Shown: positions 8,727-16,063 of the stretch, piece after piece | Numbering within the stretch: the first letter of the stretch is position 1 | Layout of the letters: each line of letters starts with the position of its first letter | Assembly: GCA_963768085.1 (NCBI GenBank) | Contig: CAVYGO010000003.1 | Span: 1,116,001-1,180,000 of the forward strand | DNA length: 64,000 bases | Direction of reading: 5' to 3' | Source: Pukyongia sp963768085 | Lineage (GTDB): Bacteria; Bacteroidota; Bacteroidia; Flavobacteriales; Flavobacteriaceae | The notes under the pieces: model-generated | What the model was told of the DNA's origin: nothing | Seen by the model: the letters and a program-made list of their open reading frames with translations, nothing else | Database searches by the model: none | Program-made: the position numbers and the translations under genes

Positions 8727-9242
8727 TTATCCGTTCTTGACTTTCTTTTGTTGTTTTCTACGTTGAATTTTTGCCGGTGGCTCGACTTCAAAAATAATGG
8801 GTAAGCCATACAGCACTCCTACGGTCTTTCCTCTTTGAATTCCCGGTTTCATTTTAGGGAACAGGGATACCACCCGAATCGCCTCCCGTTCTATTTCTTC
8901 GCTCCCATTCACATTTCTGGCGCTCACATCAACAACGTTTCCTTCCTTATCTATTTTAAAATGAACAGCCGTGCGATATTTACCGGGTTTAAGCCGAAGC
9001 GATTCCACCAATTTCATATTGAAATTATCGGAAACGAACTGACTTATTTTATCCGAGGTACATTTCTTGCGTATTTTATTGTCGGATCCTTCGCAGCCGG
9101 GGTATAACGGAACTTCGTCTACAACTGCGAATGGCACATCTGCCTCCGTTTCCGGGTCCTCGATATTGGAAGTATTTGAATCCTGACCGAAGCAGACACT
9201 CCCCATTAAGAATATGAGAGGGAATAAGATCTGTCTGGTCAT
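8727..9242 (-). CDS. Secreted TonB C-terminal-like protein (second of a tandem pair)
   Basis: A 171-residue exported protein with a signal peptide ending near CFGQ. A short acidic linker is followed by the motif VPLYPGCEG with a downstream KKCTSDKISQFV segment, and then a TonB-C-like alpha/beta domain (VHFKIDKEGNVVDV...REAIRVVSLFPKMKPG). Unlike a genuine TonB it has no proline-rich periplasm-spanning region and no ordinary N-terminal membrane anchor. The C-terminus is very basic (KIQRRKQQKKVKNG). It directly abuts a paralogous gene upstream (no intergenic base), so the two are an operon and probably arose by duplication. The function is unknown. Confidence 0.72.
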   Translation of the reverse strand: MTRQILFPLIFLMGSVCFGQDSNTSNIEDPETEADVPFAVVDEVPLYPGCEGSDNKIRKKCTSDKISQFVSDNFNMKLVESLRLKPGKYRTAVHFKIDKEGNVVDVSARNVNGSEEIEREAIRVVSLFPKMKPGIQRGKTVGVLYGLPIIFEVEPPAKIQRRKQQKKVKNG

Positions 9243-9677
9243 TTATCTGCCCGATTTAAAGGTAAAGGGAACCGTGTATTCAATAGGATGTGGCTCTCCG
9301 CCAAGCTGGCCGGGTTTAGCCATTTTTGGAATAAGCATTATGTTTCGCTTTGCTTCTGCCTGAAGGCCCTTATTTCCTCCGGATAGACTCTTTATATCGA
9401 TAAGACCTTCTTTATTCACTACGAAGGTGATTTTTACCACACCCTGGACATTCTTTTTTAATTCTGCGGCTGGGTACTTGTAGTTTTTGGTTATGTGAGA
9501 GATGAGTTTTTTCTTAAAACAAGCATCACGTTCACCTAAAGAAACTCCTTCACATCCCGGCCATACCGGGGCAATTTCGTTCATGGTAACTGTTGTACCA
9601 CTAACGGTTCCTGCCTCTCCTTGAGCAGACAGTGAAACACTAAAGATTAAACTGAATAGGATAAGTACTTTTTTCAT
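9243..9677 (-). CDS. Secreted TonB C-terminal-like protein (first of a tandem pair)
   Basis: A 144-residue protein with a clear signal peptide (ILFSLIFSVSLSAQ) and the same architecture as its downstream neighbour: the APVWPGCEG motif, paired cysteines around DACFKKKLISHI, and a TonB-C-like domain with VKITFVVNKEGLIDI and NIMLIPKMAKPGQLGG. Flavobacterial genomes carry many such stand-alone domains, usually called energy transducer TonB, but the energy-coupling N-terminus is absent here. It is 15 bases downstream of thyA on the same strand. Confidence 0.72.
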   Translation of the reverse strand: MKKVLILFSLIFSVSLSAQGEAGTVSGTTVTMNEIAPVWPGCEGVSLGERDACFKKKLISHITKNYKYPAAELKKNVQGVVKITFVVNKEGLIDIKSLSGGNKGLQAEAKRNIMLIPKMAKPGQLGGEPHPIEYTVPFTFKSGR

Positions 9678-9692
9678 ATTTGGGTCTTTAAG

Positions 9693-10517
9693 TTATACCG
9701 CTACAGCACCTTTGATATGCGGATGCGGATCGTAATTTATTAATTTGAAATCATCAAATTTGAAGCCAAATATATCTTTTACTTCCGGATTTAGCAACAT
9801 TTTCGGTAAAGTGCGTGGATCTCGGGACAATTGTAGCTCCAATTGATCCAAATGATTACTGTAAATATGGGCATCGCCAAAGGTATGGATGAAGTCTCCC
9901 GGCTCATAGCCGCAAACCTGGGCCATCATCATAGTGAATAAGGCATAGGAAGCTATATTGAAAGGTACACCTAAGAAAACATCTGCACTGCGTTGATACA
10001 GCTGACAGGAAAGTTTGCCATCGGCTACATAAAATTGAAAAAAAGCATGGCAGGGAGGCAAAGCAGCCTTCCCGTTCGCCACATTTTCGGAAAAGGGTTT
10101 AGAGGTGTCCGGAAGCACAGAAGGATTCCAGGCAGTCACCAGCATACGACGGCTGTCAGGATTGGTTTTAATGGTTTGAATTACTTCGGAAATCTGATCG
10201 ATCTCTTCACTATTCCAGTTGCGCCATTGATGTCCGTATACCGGTCCCAGATTGCCGTTTTCATCTGCCCAATCGTTCCAGATACGCACCCCATTTTCCT
10301 GGAGGTATTTCACGTTAGTGTCTCCGTTCAGGAACCAAAGCAATTCATATATAATCGACTTCAGGTGAAGTTTCTTGGTAGTTACCATTGGGAAGCCTTC
10401 GCTCAGGTCGAAACGCATCTGGTATCCGAATACAGCTTTTGTACCTGTGCCAGTACGATCGCTCTTTACAGATCCATTTTCGAGTATGTGATTAACGAGG
10501 TCGTGGTATTGTTTCAT
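9693..10517 (-). CDS. thyA: Thymidylate synthase
   Basis: ThyA converts dUMP to dTMP using methylene-tetrahydrofolate, producing the dihydrofolate recycled by the FolA encoded at 4.1-4.6 kb. The 274-residue protein has all family hallmarks: the phosphate-binding DRTGTGT loop, the catalytic cysteine in LPPCHAFFQF (Cys156), the QRSADVFLGVPFNIASYAL segment and the closing HPHIKGAVAV. It sits between the nucleoside transporter gene and two TonB-C-like genes, all on the minus strand, with a 104-base gap upstream that holds no obvious extra gene. Confidence 0.97.
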   Translation of the reverse strand: MKQYHDLVNHILENGSVKSDRTGTGTKAVFGYQMRFDLSEGFPMVTTKKLHLKSIIYELLWFLNGDTNVKYLQENGVRIWNDWADENGNLGPVYGHQWRNWNSEEIDQISEVIQTIKTNPDSRRMLVTAWNPSVLPDTSKPFSENVANGKAALPPCHAFFQFYVADGKLSCQLYQRSADVFLGVPFNIASYALFTMMMAQVCGYEPGDFIHTFGDAHIYSNHLDQLELQLSRDPRTLPKMLLNPEVKDIFGFKFDDFKLINYDPHPHIKGAVAV

Positions 10518-10621
10518 GCTGCATTAATTTCAGGAATTAAAAATATAAAACAAGCGCTTTTCTAAGAACCGAAGAAAGCTTCTTTTATTATAAGTTATCA
10601 ACGATTTCTATAATTGTAATG

Positions 10622-12397
10622 CTACCCGATCAACATCCCGGCAATAGTCGCGGTAAGCAACGCAGCTACGGTACCCCCTATAAGTGCCTTAACACCAAAT
10701 GTGGCCAGGGTTCTTCGCTGGGAGGGTGCCAGTACCCCAATACCTCCAATTTGTATTCCGATAGAAGCAAAGTTCGCAAAACCACAAAGGGCATAGGTGG
10801 CGATCACAATGGATCTGTAATTTGCGATAGCTCCTGCGTTCTTCATATCACTTAAAGAGGCGTATGCGAAGAATTCGTTTAAGATCGTCTTTTCTCCCAG
10901 TAATTGCCCTACAACGGTAATGTCTTCAGAAGGGACGCCAATGATCCAGGCGATTGGTGCAAATACGTTTCCAAGAATATATTGCATGGAAAGTTCGGTA
11001 TACCGACCGTCGGTTGCTGCAGAAATTTTATCATTCAAGCCAGTGGGCGCTCCCACCAGGTCGACAGAGATCCAGTTCAGCACAGCCATAAGCGAAGTAA
11101 ATACAAGTAGCATGGCGCCAACATTAACGGCAAGTTTGATACCGTCGGTAGTCCCTTTAGATATCGCATCAAGTACATTGGACCCAATTTTCTCTCGGGC
11201 TATGTCTAATTTAGTATTCACGGCTTCCACCTCCGGATACAACATTTTGGCGATAATGATCGCGGCAGGAGCCGACATGATGGATGCCGTTAGCAAATGT
11301 TTGGCGAAAATCACCCGTTCTGCGTCACTATCACCACCCAGAAACGCGATAAACGCGGCTAAAACACCTCCGGCGATCGTAGCCATACCCCCAACCATAA
11401 GACACAGCATTTCACTTTTTGTCATTTTATCCAGATACGGCTTTACCACAAGAGGTGCTTCTGTTTGCCCAATAAATATATTGGCTGCTGCAGCTAAACT
11501 CTCCGCACCCGACAAACGCATGGTCTTACTCATAATCCAGGCAAATGCATACACGATCTTTTGCAGGATCCCAAGGTAGTAGAGCAACGAAGTAAAAGCA
11601 GAAAAGAAGACTATTGTCGGTAATACTTTAAAAGCGAACATATAACCTATCGTAAAGGTCTCCTTTATTAATTCTCCATTCTCGTCGAATTTTACCTGGA
11701 ATATTTCAGCCAGATCCGGCCAGGCACCTAAAACAAAATTGGCACCCACATCGGCCAAAGAGAGGAAGGCCACCACCTTTTCTGAAAACCATTCGAAAAT
11801 AGTAGCCACAAAAGGCACTTTCAGCACTAGTATGGCGAAAATGAGTTGAAGTGCCAAGCCTGAAAATACCAATCTCCAGGCAATCTTACGTCGATTACTG
11901 CTTAACAGGTAACACACCAATAAAAGGAAAAGCATTCCAATGGTTCCGCGAAAAACACTGTAGGTGGTAATACCCAGACCTTGTGAGGGATCAATGGCAA
12001 GTCTTTTCTTTACGCCGGCAACCACAGGTGCCTGCTCCATAGTATCTTCAGTGAAAAATCTATAGAACACTTTATTTTCACTGAAGACCAATGTACTGTC
12101 CGTATGTTCGGTTATTCGATATCGGCGAATCGTGTCGGTGGGTTTCGAGTAGAAAAAGACCAGTAAATTATTTTGAAGTACATAATCTCCGGAAGCTTTC
12201 AGACTATCTTTGGCTGCTAATTCATAGGTAAATGCCCCATCGTTGAACTTGATAAAATCCACATCCGAATTAACCGGAACGATGGATTCTCCTTCTTCAT
12301 TCTCTATGGCAGAGAATTTCCAGTTTTGTTCCAGATCTTGTCCGAAGTGGTTAGCAAACGAAAAAACGAACAGGAGCAGAAGTAGAATTTTGCGCAT
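10622..12397 (-). CDS. NupC-type concentrative nucleoside transporter with an N-terminal extracytoplasmic domain
   Basis: The C-terminal 430 residues are a concentrative nucleoside transporter (CNT/NupC), importing nucleosides with a cation gradient. Typical segments are GQTEAPLVVKPYL, MVGGMATIAGGVLAAF and the C-terminal GFANFASIGIQIGGIGVLAP. The protein is 591 residues, longer than the usual 400-residue NupC, because a signal peptide and a lipocalin-like domain of about 120 residues (NWKFSAIENEEGE... RYRITEHTDSTLVF) precede the membrane part. The gene begins six bases after the nuclease-like gene upstream. A nucleoside scavenging role near thyA is plausible. Ligand specificity and the job of the extra domain are unknown. 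Confidence 0.88.
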   Translation of the reverse strand: MRKILLLLLFVFSFANHFGQDLEQNWKFSAIENEEGESIVPVNSDVDFIKFNDGAFTYELAAKDSLKASGDYVLQNNLLVFFYSKPTDTIRRYRITEHTDSTLVFSENKVFYRFFTEDTMEQAPVVAGVKKRLAIDPSQGLGITTYSVFRGTIGMLFLLLVCYLLSSNRRKIAWRLVFSGLALQLIFAILVLKVPFVATIFEWFSEKVVAFLSLADVGANFVLGAWPDLAEIFQVKFDENGELIKETFTIGYMFAFKVLPTIVFFSAFTSLLYYLGILQKIVYAFAWIMSKTMRLSGAESLAAAANIFIGQTEAPLVVKPYLDKMTKSEMLCLMVGGMATIAGGVLAAFIAFLGGDSDAERVIFAKHLLTASIMSAPAAIIIAKMLYPEVEAVNTKLDIAREKIGSNVLDAISKGTTDGIKLAVNVGAMLLVFTSLMAVLNWISVDLVGAPTGLNDKISAATDGRYTELSMQYILGNVFAPIAWIIGVPSEDITVVGQLLGEKTILNEFFAYASLSDMKNAGAIANYRSIVIATYALCGFANFASIGIQIGGIGVLAPSQRRTLATFGVKALIGGTVAALLTATIAGMLIG

Positions 12398-12403
12398 ACG
12401 AGC

Positions 12404-13027
12404 TTACCTTTTGGAAATTTCATCCCGAATGGCGGCAGCTTTTTCATAATTTTCTTCTGCTACGGCCTGATCCAGCATTTCGTTTAGTTCTTTCATGCTG
12501 AATTTGCTGTAGTTCTCGCTAACCTTGGGAGCCACGGATTCTTTATCGTCACCCGTAAGTAATTCTTCGATCACGGCTTCTTCCTCTTTGGAAATATCTT
12601 CCGATTTCTTCTGTGTTTTCAAAAATATGCCCGCCTTGTCAAGTATATTCTTATAGGTGAATATCGGGGCTTTGAATCGAAGTGCCAATGCTATGGCGTC
12701 ACTGGTGCGAGCATCGATTATCTCTTCAATGGTGTCACGTTCGCAGATGATACTGGAATAAAATACTCCATCGACCAGCTTATGGATGATCACCTGTTTC
12801 ACGATGATATCGAAATGATCTGCAAAATTCTTAAACAGATCATGCGTTAATGGCCTGGGTGGTTTTATCTCTTTTTCGAGAGCAATGGCAATGGACTGCG
12901 CCTCGAAAGCGCCAATAACAATAGGAAGTTTCCTGTCTCCGTCTACTTCACTCAATATGAGGGCATAAGCGCCATTTTGTGTCTGACTATATGATATGCC
13001 TTTAATATTTAGCCGTATTAAGCTCAT
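12404..13027 (-). CDS. Bifunctional nuclease (BFN/DUF151) family protein with C-terminal UVR motif
   Basis: The first 140 residues match the bifunctional nuclease family (DUF151): LPIVIGAFEAQSIAIALE, DLFKNFADHF and the signature ARTSDAIALALRFKAPIF. The last 35 residues (MKELNEMLDQAVAEENYEKAAAIRDEIS) form a UVR motif like those that mediate UvrB-UvrC contact or protein pairing in Clp regulators. The total is 207 residues. It heads a two-gene unit with the NupC transporter. A DNA-related role is suggested by the UVR motif, but the true substrate of bacterial members is not settled. Confidence 0.85.
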   Translation of the reverse strand: MSLIRLNIKGISYSQTQNGAYALILSEVDGDRKLPIVIGAFEAQSIAIALEKEIKPPRPLTHDLFKNFADHFDIIVKQVIIHKLVDGVFYSSIICERDTIEEIIDARTSDAIALALRFKAPIFTYKNILDKAGIFLKTQKKSEDISKEEEAVIEELLTGDDKESVAPKVSENYSKFSMKELNEMLDQAVAEENYEKAAAIRDEISKR

Positions 13028-13052
13028 TTATTCAATAAATCTTTTAGAAAAT

Positions 13053-13098
13053 AAAAGGCTGTTTAAATCAGGGTATTACTCATTTAAACAGCCCTTTT
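13053..13098 (-). terminator. Intrinsic terminator downstream of etfA
   Basis: A perfect 12-bp inverted repeat (13057-13068 with 13082-13093; GGCTGTTTAAAT and its complement) surrounds a 13-base loop and is flanked by A and T runs. It lies between the etfA stop and the start of the next minus-strand gene, so it most likely ends the etfB-etfA message. Confidence 0.8.
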
Positions 13099-13119
13099 CA
13101 AAGCACAAATTACTAAATT

Positions 13120-14079
13120 TTATGCGTTTTGTGCTTTAAACGCTTTTAATTTTTCGGTGAGTTGCGGAACCACTTCAAAGGCATCGCCAACAATACCGTA
13201 ATCGGCAGACTTAAAGAAAGGAGCTTCAGGGTCATTATTGATGACAACCTTCACTTTGGAAGCGTTAATTCCAGCGAGATGCTGAATTGCACCTGAAATT
13301 CCTATGGCGATGTAAAGATTAGATGCCACAGGCTTTCCTGTTTGACCGACGTGTTCGGAATGAGGCCTCCACCCCATATCACTCACAGGTTTCGAACAGG
13401 CTGTTGCCGCACCCAATATTTCTGCCAATTCCTCGATCATACCCCAGTTTTCAGGGCCCTTCATTCCACGACCAGCAGAAACAACGATCTCTGCATCGGC
13501 AATAGTAACTTTGTCAGTTGCCTTATCCACAGATATGGTCTCGCTGTTACTATTTGTTAATTCGGGCGAAAAGGTTTCGATATTCACCGAAGTGCTATTC
13601 TCATTCACACCGTAAGCGTTATTGGCAAGCCCGATTACTTTCACATCTGTAGCTATTTCGGTGATAGCAAATGCCTTATTGGTAAACACACTGTGATTTA
13701 CTTTGAAAGGGGATGAGCTCTCCGGCAGGCTGTTCACATTGGATACATATCCTGCGTTCAGATTGACTGCAACCAGCGGTGCCATAAATTTGCTATTCGC
13801 GCTTGAGGTGAGAACAATCACCTTTGCACTCTCGCTTCTAGCCGCGTCCGAAACAACATCGGCATAGACTTCAGCATTAAAATTCGCGAGTGCATCATTC
13901 GTTACACTCAGTACTTTGGATGCCCCATAATTACCTAATTCCGATGCATCATCCGCATTAATGGCGACGGCTGTTACATGAGTTCCCAGCATATCGGCAA
14001 TTCCTTTGGCATAAGAAACCGCTTCATGCGCAATTTTCTTGAATTTTCCTCCTTCAGATTCTGTATATACTAATACCAT
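13120..14079 (-). CDS. etfA: Electron transfer flavoprotein subunit alpha
   Basis: EtfA holds the FAD of the soluble heterodimer that carries electrons from acyl-CoA dehydrogenases toward the quinone pool. The 319-residue protein has the variable N-terminal domain and the C-terminal FAD-binding domain with IVVSAGRGMKGPENWGMIEELA, PVSDMGWRPHSEHVGQTGKPV and AIGISGAIQHLAGI. It follows etfB after four bases on the minus strand. It could serve oxidation of acyl-CoAs formed by the phenylacetate and branched-chain routes encoded downstream in the window, but no direct link is visible. Confidence 0.95.
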   Translation of the reverse strand: MVLVYTESEGGKFKKIAHEAVSYAKGIADMLGTHVTAVAINADDASELGNYGASKVLSVTNDALANFNAEVYADVVSDAARSESAKVIVLTSSANSKFMAPLVAVNLNAGYVSNVNSLPESSSPFKVNHSVFTNKAFAITEIATDVKVIGLANNAYGVNENSTSVNIETFSPELTNSNSETISVDKATDKVTIADAEIVVSAGRGMKGPENWGMIEELAEILGAATACSKPVSDMGWRPHSEHVGQTGKPVASNLYIAIGISGAIQHLAGINASKVKVVINNDPEAPFFKSADYGIVGDAFEVVPQLTEKLKAFKAQNA

Positions 14080-14083
14080 ATTA

Positions 14084-14824
14084 TTATATCACTTTTGCTT
14101 CGTTGTGTAATAAATTTATAAGATCGTCCACATTGTCCACCAGTTTCACTGCACCTCTCGGGGCTGGTTTCTGAAATTGAACAGTCTGAGTTTCGGCGGC
14201 AACGTCTACAGGCTCTTTAACATGTAGTGGCTTTGATCGCGCTTGCATAATTCCTCGCATATTCGGAATTCGAAGATCACTTTCCTCAACCAGTCCTTTT
14301 TGTCCGCCAACAACCAAGGGTAAACTTGTTTTAATCGTTTCCTTTCCACCGTCGATCTCACGTACTGCCGTAACACTATTACCATCGATTTCAAGACCGA
14401 TGCAGGTATTCACGAAATTAGCGCCGTTAAGTTTGGCGATCATTCCAGGGACCATACCACCATTATAATCGATAGATTCACGGCCACCAATAACCAGGTC
14501 ATAGCCTCCTTCGTTAATAACATGAGCCAGTTGTTTAGCTACCGAATAACCATCGGTGGCCACCGTATTCACACGAATCGCTTCATCGGCACCAATCGCC
14601 AATGCTTTTCTTAAAGTAGGTTCGGTCTCAGGTCCGCCTACATTTAGCACATGAACCGAAGCGCCTTGCTTTTCTTTGAACCACATGGCGCGTGTGAGTC
14701 CGAATTCATCATTAGGATTAATCACGAATTGTACTCCGTTCGTGTCGAATTTAGTGTCACCATCCGTAAAATTGATCTTCGAAGTAGTATCTGGCACATG
14801 GCTTATGCACACTGCTATTTTCAT
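14084..14824 (-). CDS. etfB: Electron transfer flavoprotein subunit beta
   Basis: EtfB pairs with EtfA and contributes the AMP site and the recognition loop for partner dehydrogenases. From the ATG at 14824 it has 246 residues beginning KIAVCISHVPDTTSKI, the conserved family start; an upstream in-frame ATG at 14860 would add 12 residues with no family match. Further motifs are VINPNDEFGLTRA, GRESIDYNGGMVPGMIA and LPLVVGGQKGLVE. Bases 14825-15025 separate it from the divergent E1 beta gene and hold no additional gene. Confidence 0.95.
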   Translation of the reverse strand: MKIAVCISHVPDTTSKINFTDGDTKFDTNGVQFVINPNDEFGLTRAMWFKEKQGASVHVLNVGGPETEPTLRKALAIGADEAIRVNTVATDGYSVAKQLAHVINEGGYDLVIGGRESIDYNGGMVPGMIAKLNGANFVNTCIGLEIDGNSVTAVREIDGGKETIKTSLPLVVGGQKGLVEESDLRIPNMRGIMQARSKPLHVKEPVDVAAETQTVQFQKPAPRGAVKLVDNVDDLINLLHNEAKVI

Positions 14825-15025
14825 ATATGAAATGATTTTATTTGAAAAATTTTCAGGCAAATATACAGCTAAATATACTCCTGAATTTTGCGGTACGAAG
14901 ATACAATTATATTCTCAATATTACTATGCATGCATAGTAAAAGTTTTATGAAAAGTTACTGGAAAAAGTTTCCTTTCATTGATAATACTGTTATTTTTGT
15001 CATTCTGAAATAATTCTAGAATCCT

Positions 15026-16003
15026 ATGAAGACACTACAATTCCGACAAGCTATCCAAGAGGCGATGAGCGAGGAAATGCGTCGAGATGAATCTATTTAT
15101 TTAATGGGTGAAGAAGTGGCTGAATATAATGGTGCCTATAAGGCGAGTAAAGGAATGCTGGATGAATTTGGGGCCAAGCGGGTAATAGACACGCCGATCT
15201 CCGAATTAGGTTTCTCTGGTATTGGTGTCGGCAGTGCGATGAATGGCAATCGCCCCATTATAGAATATATGACCTTTAACTTTTCGTTGGTTGGAATAGA
15301 TCAGATCATTAATAACGCCGCCAAGATGCGTCAAATGAGTGGTGGTCAGTTCAATATTCCCATTGTATTCCGAGGTCCTACCGCTTCGGCAGGTCAGCTA
15401 GCGGCAACCCATTCCCAGGCCTTTGAAAGCTGGTATGCAAATTGCCCCGGATTAAAAGTTGTAATTCCAAGTAATCCGGCAGATGCTAAAGGATTATTGA
15501 AAAGTGCAATACGTGATGACGACCCGGTGATCTTTATGGAAAGTGAGCAGATGTATGGTGATAAAGGAGAAGTGCCTGAAGGAGAATATTTAATTCCACT
15601 GGGTGTTGCTGAAATAAAACGTGAAGGGAAAGATGTTACGATTGTTTCCTTCGGAAAAATAATAAAGGAAGCATATAAAGCAGCCGAAGAGCTTGCCAAG
15701 GAGGGAATAGAGTGTGAGATCATCGATCTTCGAACGGTTCGGCCGATGGATCATAAGGCTATTTTAGATTCGGTTAAGAAAACCAATCGCCTTGTTATTC
15801 TTGAGGAGGCATGGCCTTTTGGTAATGTGGCTACCGAAATTACCTACCAGGTGCAGAGCCAGGCTTTCGACTACCTCGATGCTCCTATCGTTAAACTTAA
15901 TACCGGAGATACACCGGCACCTTATTCACCTGTTTTACTTCAGGAATGGTTGCCGAATAGCAACGACGTTATAAAAGCCGTTAAAAAAGTGTTATATAAA
16001 TAG
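15026..16003 (+). CDS. pdhB: Pyruvate dehydrogenase E1 component subunit beta
   Basis: This is the E1 beta subunit of a 2-oxoacid dehydrogenase complex, most like pyruvate dehydrogenase of Bacteroidota. The 325-residue length is standard. Conserved segments are GEEVAEYNGAYKASKGM, RVIDTPISELGFSGIGVGSA, FRGPTASAGQLAATHSQ and the C-terminal DLRTVRPMD. The alpha subunit is not beside it, so the complex is encoded elsewhere, which is usual in this group. A separate, fused E1 alpha/beta at 46.3-48.4 kb belongs to a different complex. Confidence 0.9.
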   Translation: MKTLQFRQAIQEAMSEEMRRDESIYLMGEEVAEYNGAYKASKGMLDEFGAKRVIDTPISELGFSGIGVGSAMNGNRPIIEYMTFNFSLVGIDQIINNAAKMRQMSGGQFNIPIVFRGPTASAGQLAATHSQAFESWYANCPGLKVVIPSNPADAKGLLKSAIRDDDPVIFMESEQMYGDKGEVPEGEYLIPLGVAEIKREGKDVTIVSFGKIIKEAYKAAEELAKEGIECEIIDLRTVRPMDHKAILDSVKKTNRLVILEEAWPFGNVATEITYQVQSQAFDYLDAPIVKLNTGDTPAPYSPVLLQEWLPNSNDVIKAVKKVLYK

Positions 16004-16063
16004 TATTTCGGCACTATTTATTGCTATTTTCCGTTTTCCAAATTGGTCATCGACAAACCTACT

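Noticed and set aside
9993..10565. A 190-residue plus-strand reading frame antisense to thyA
   Set aside because: The minus strand encodes an unambiguous thymidylate synthase across the same bases.
10920..11579. A 219-residue plus-strand reading frame antisense to the nucleoside transporter gene
   Set aside because: It is antisense to a clear CNT gene and shows no family motif; it is a by-product of that gene's codon pattern.
13120..16003. etfA/etfB and the E1 beta gene as one operon
   Set aside because: They are divergent and separated by 201 bases, so they are distinct transcripts.
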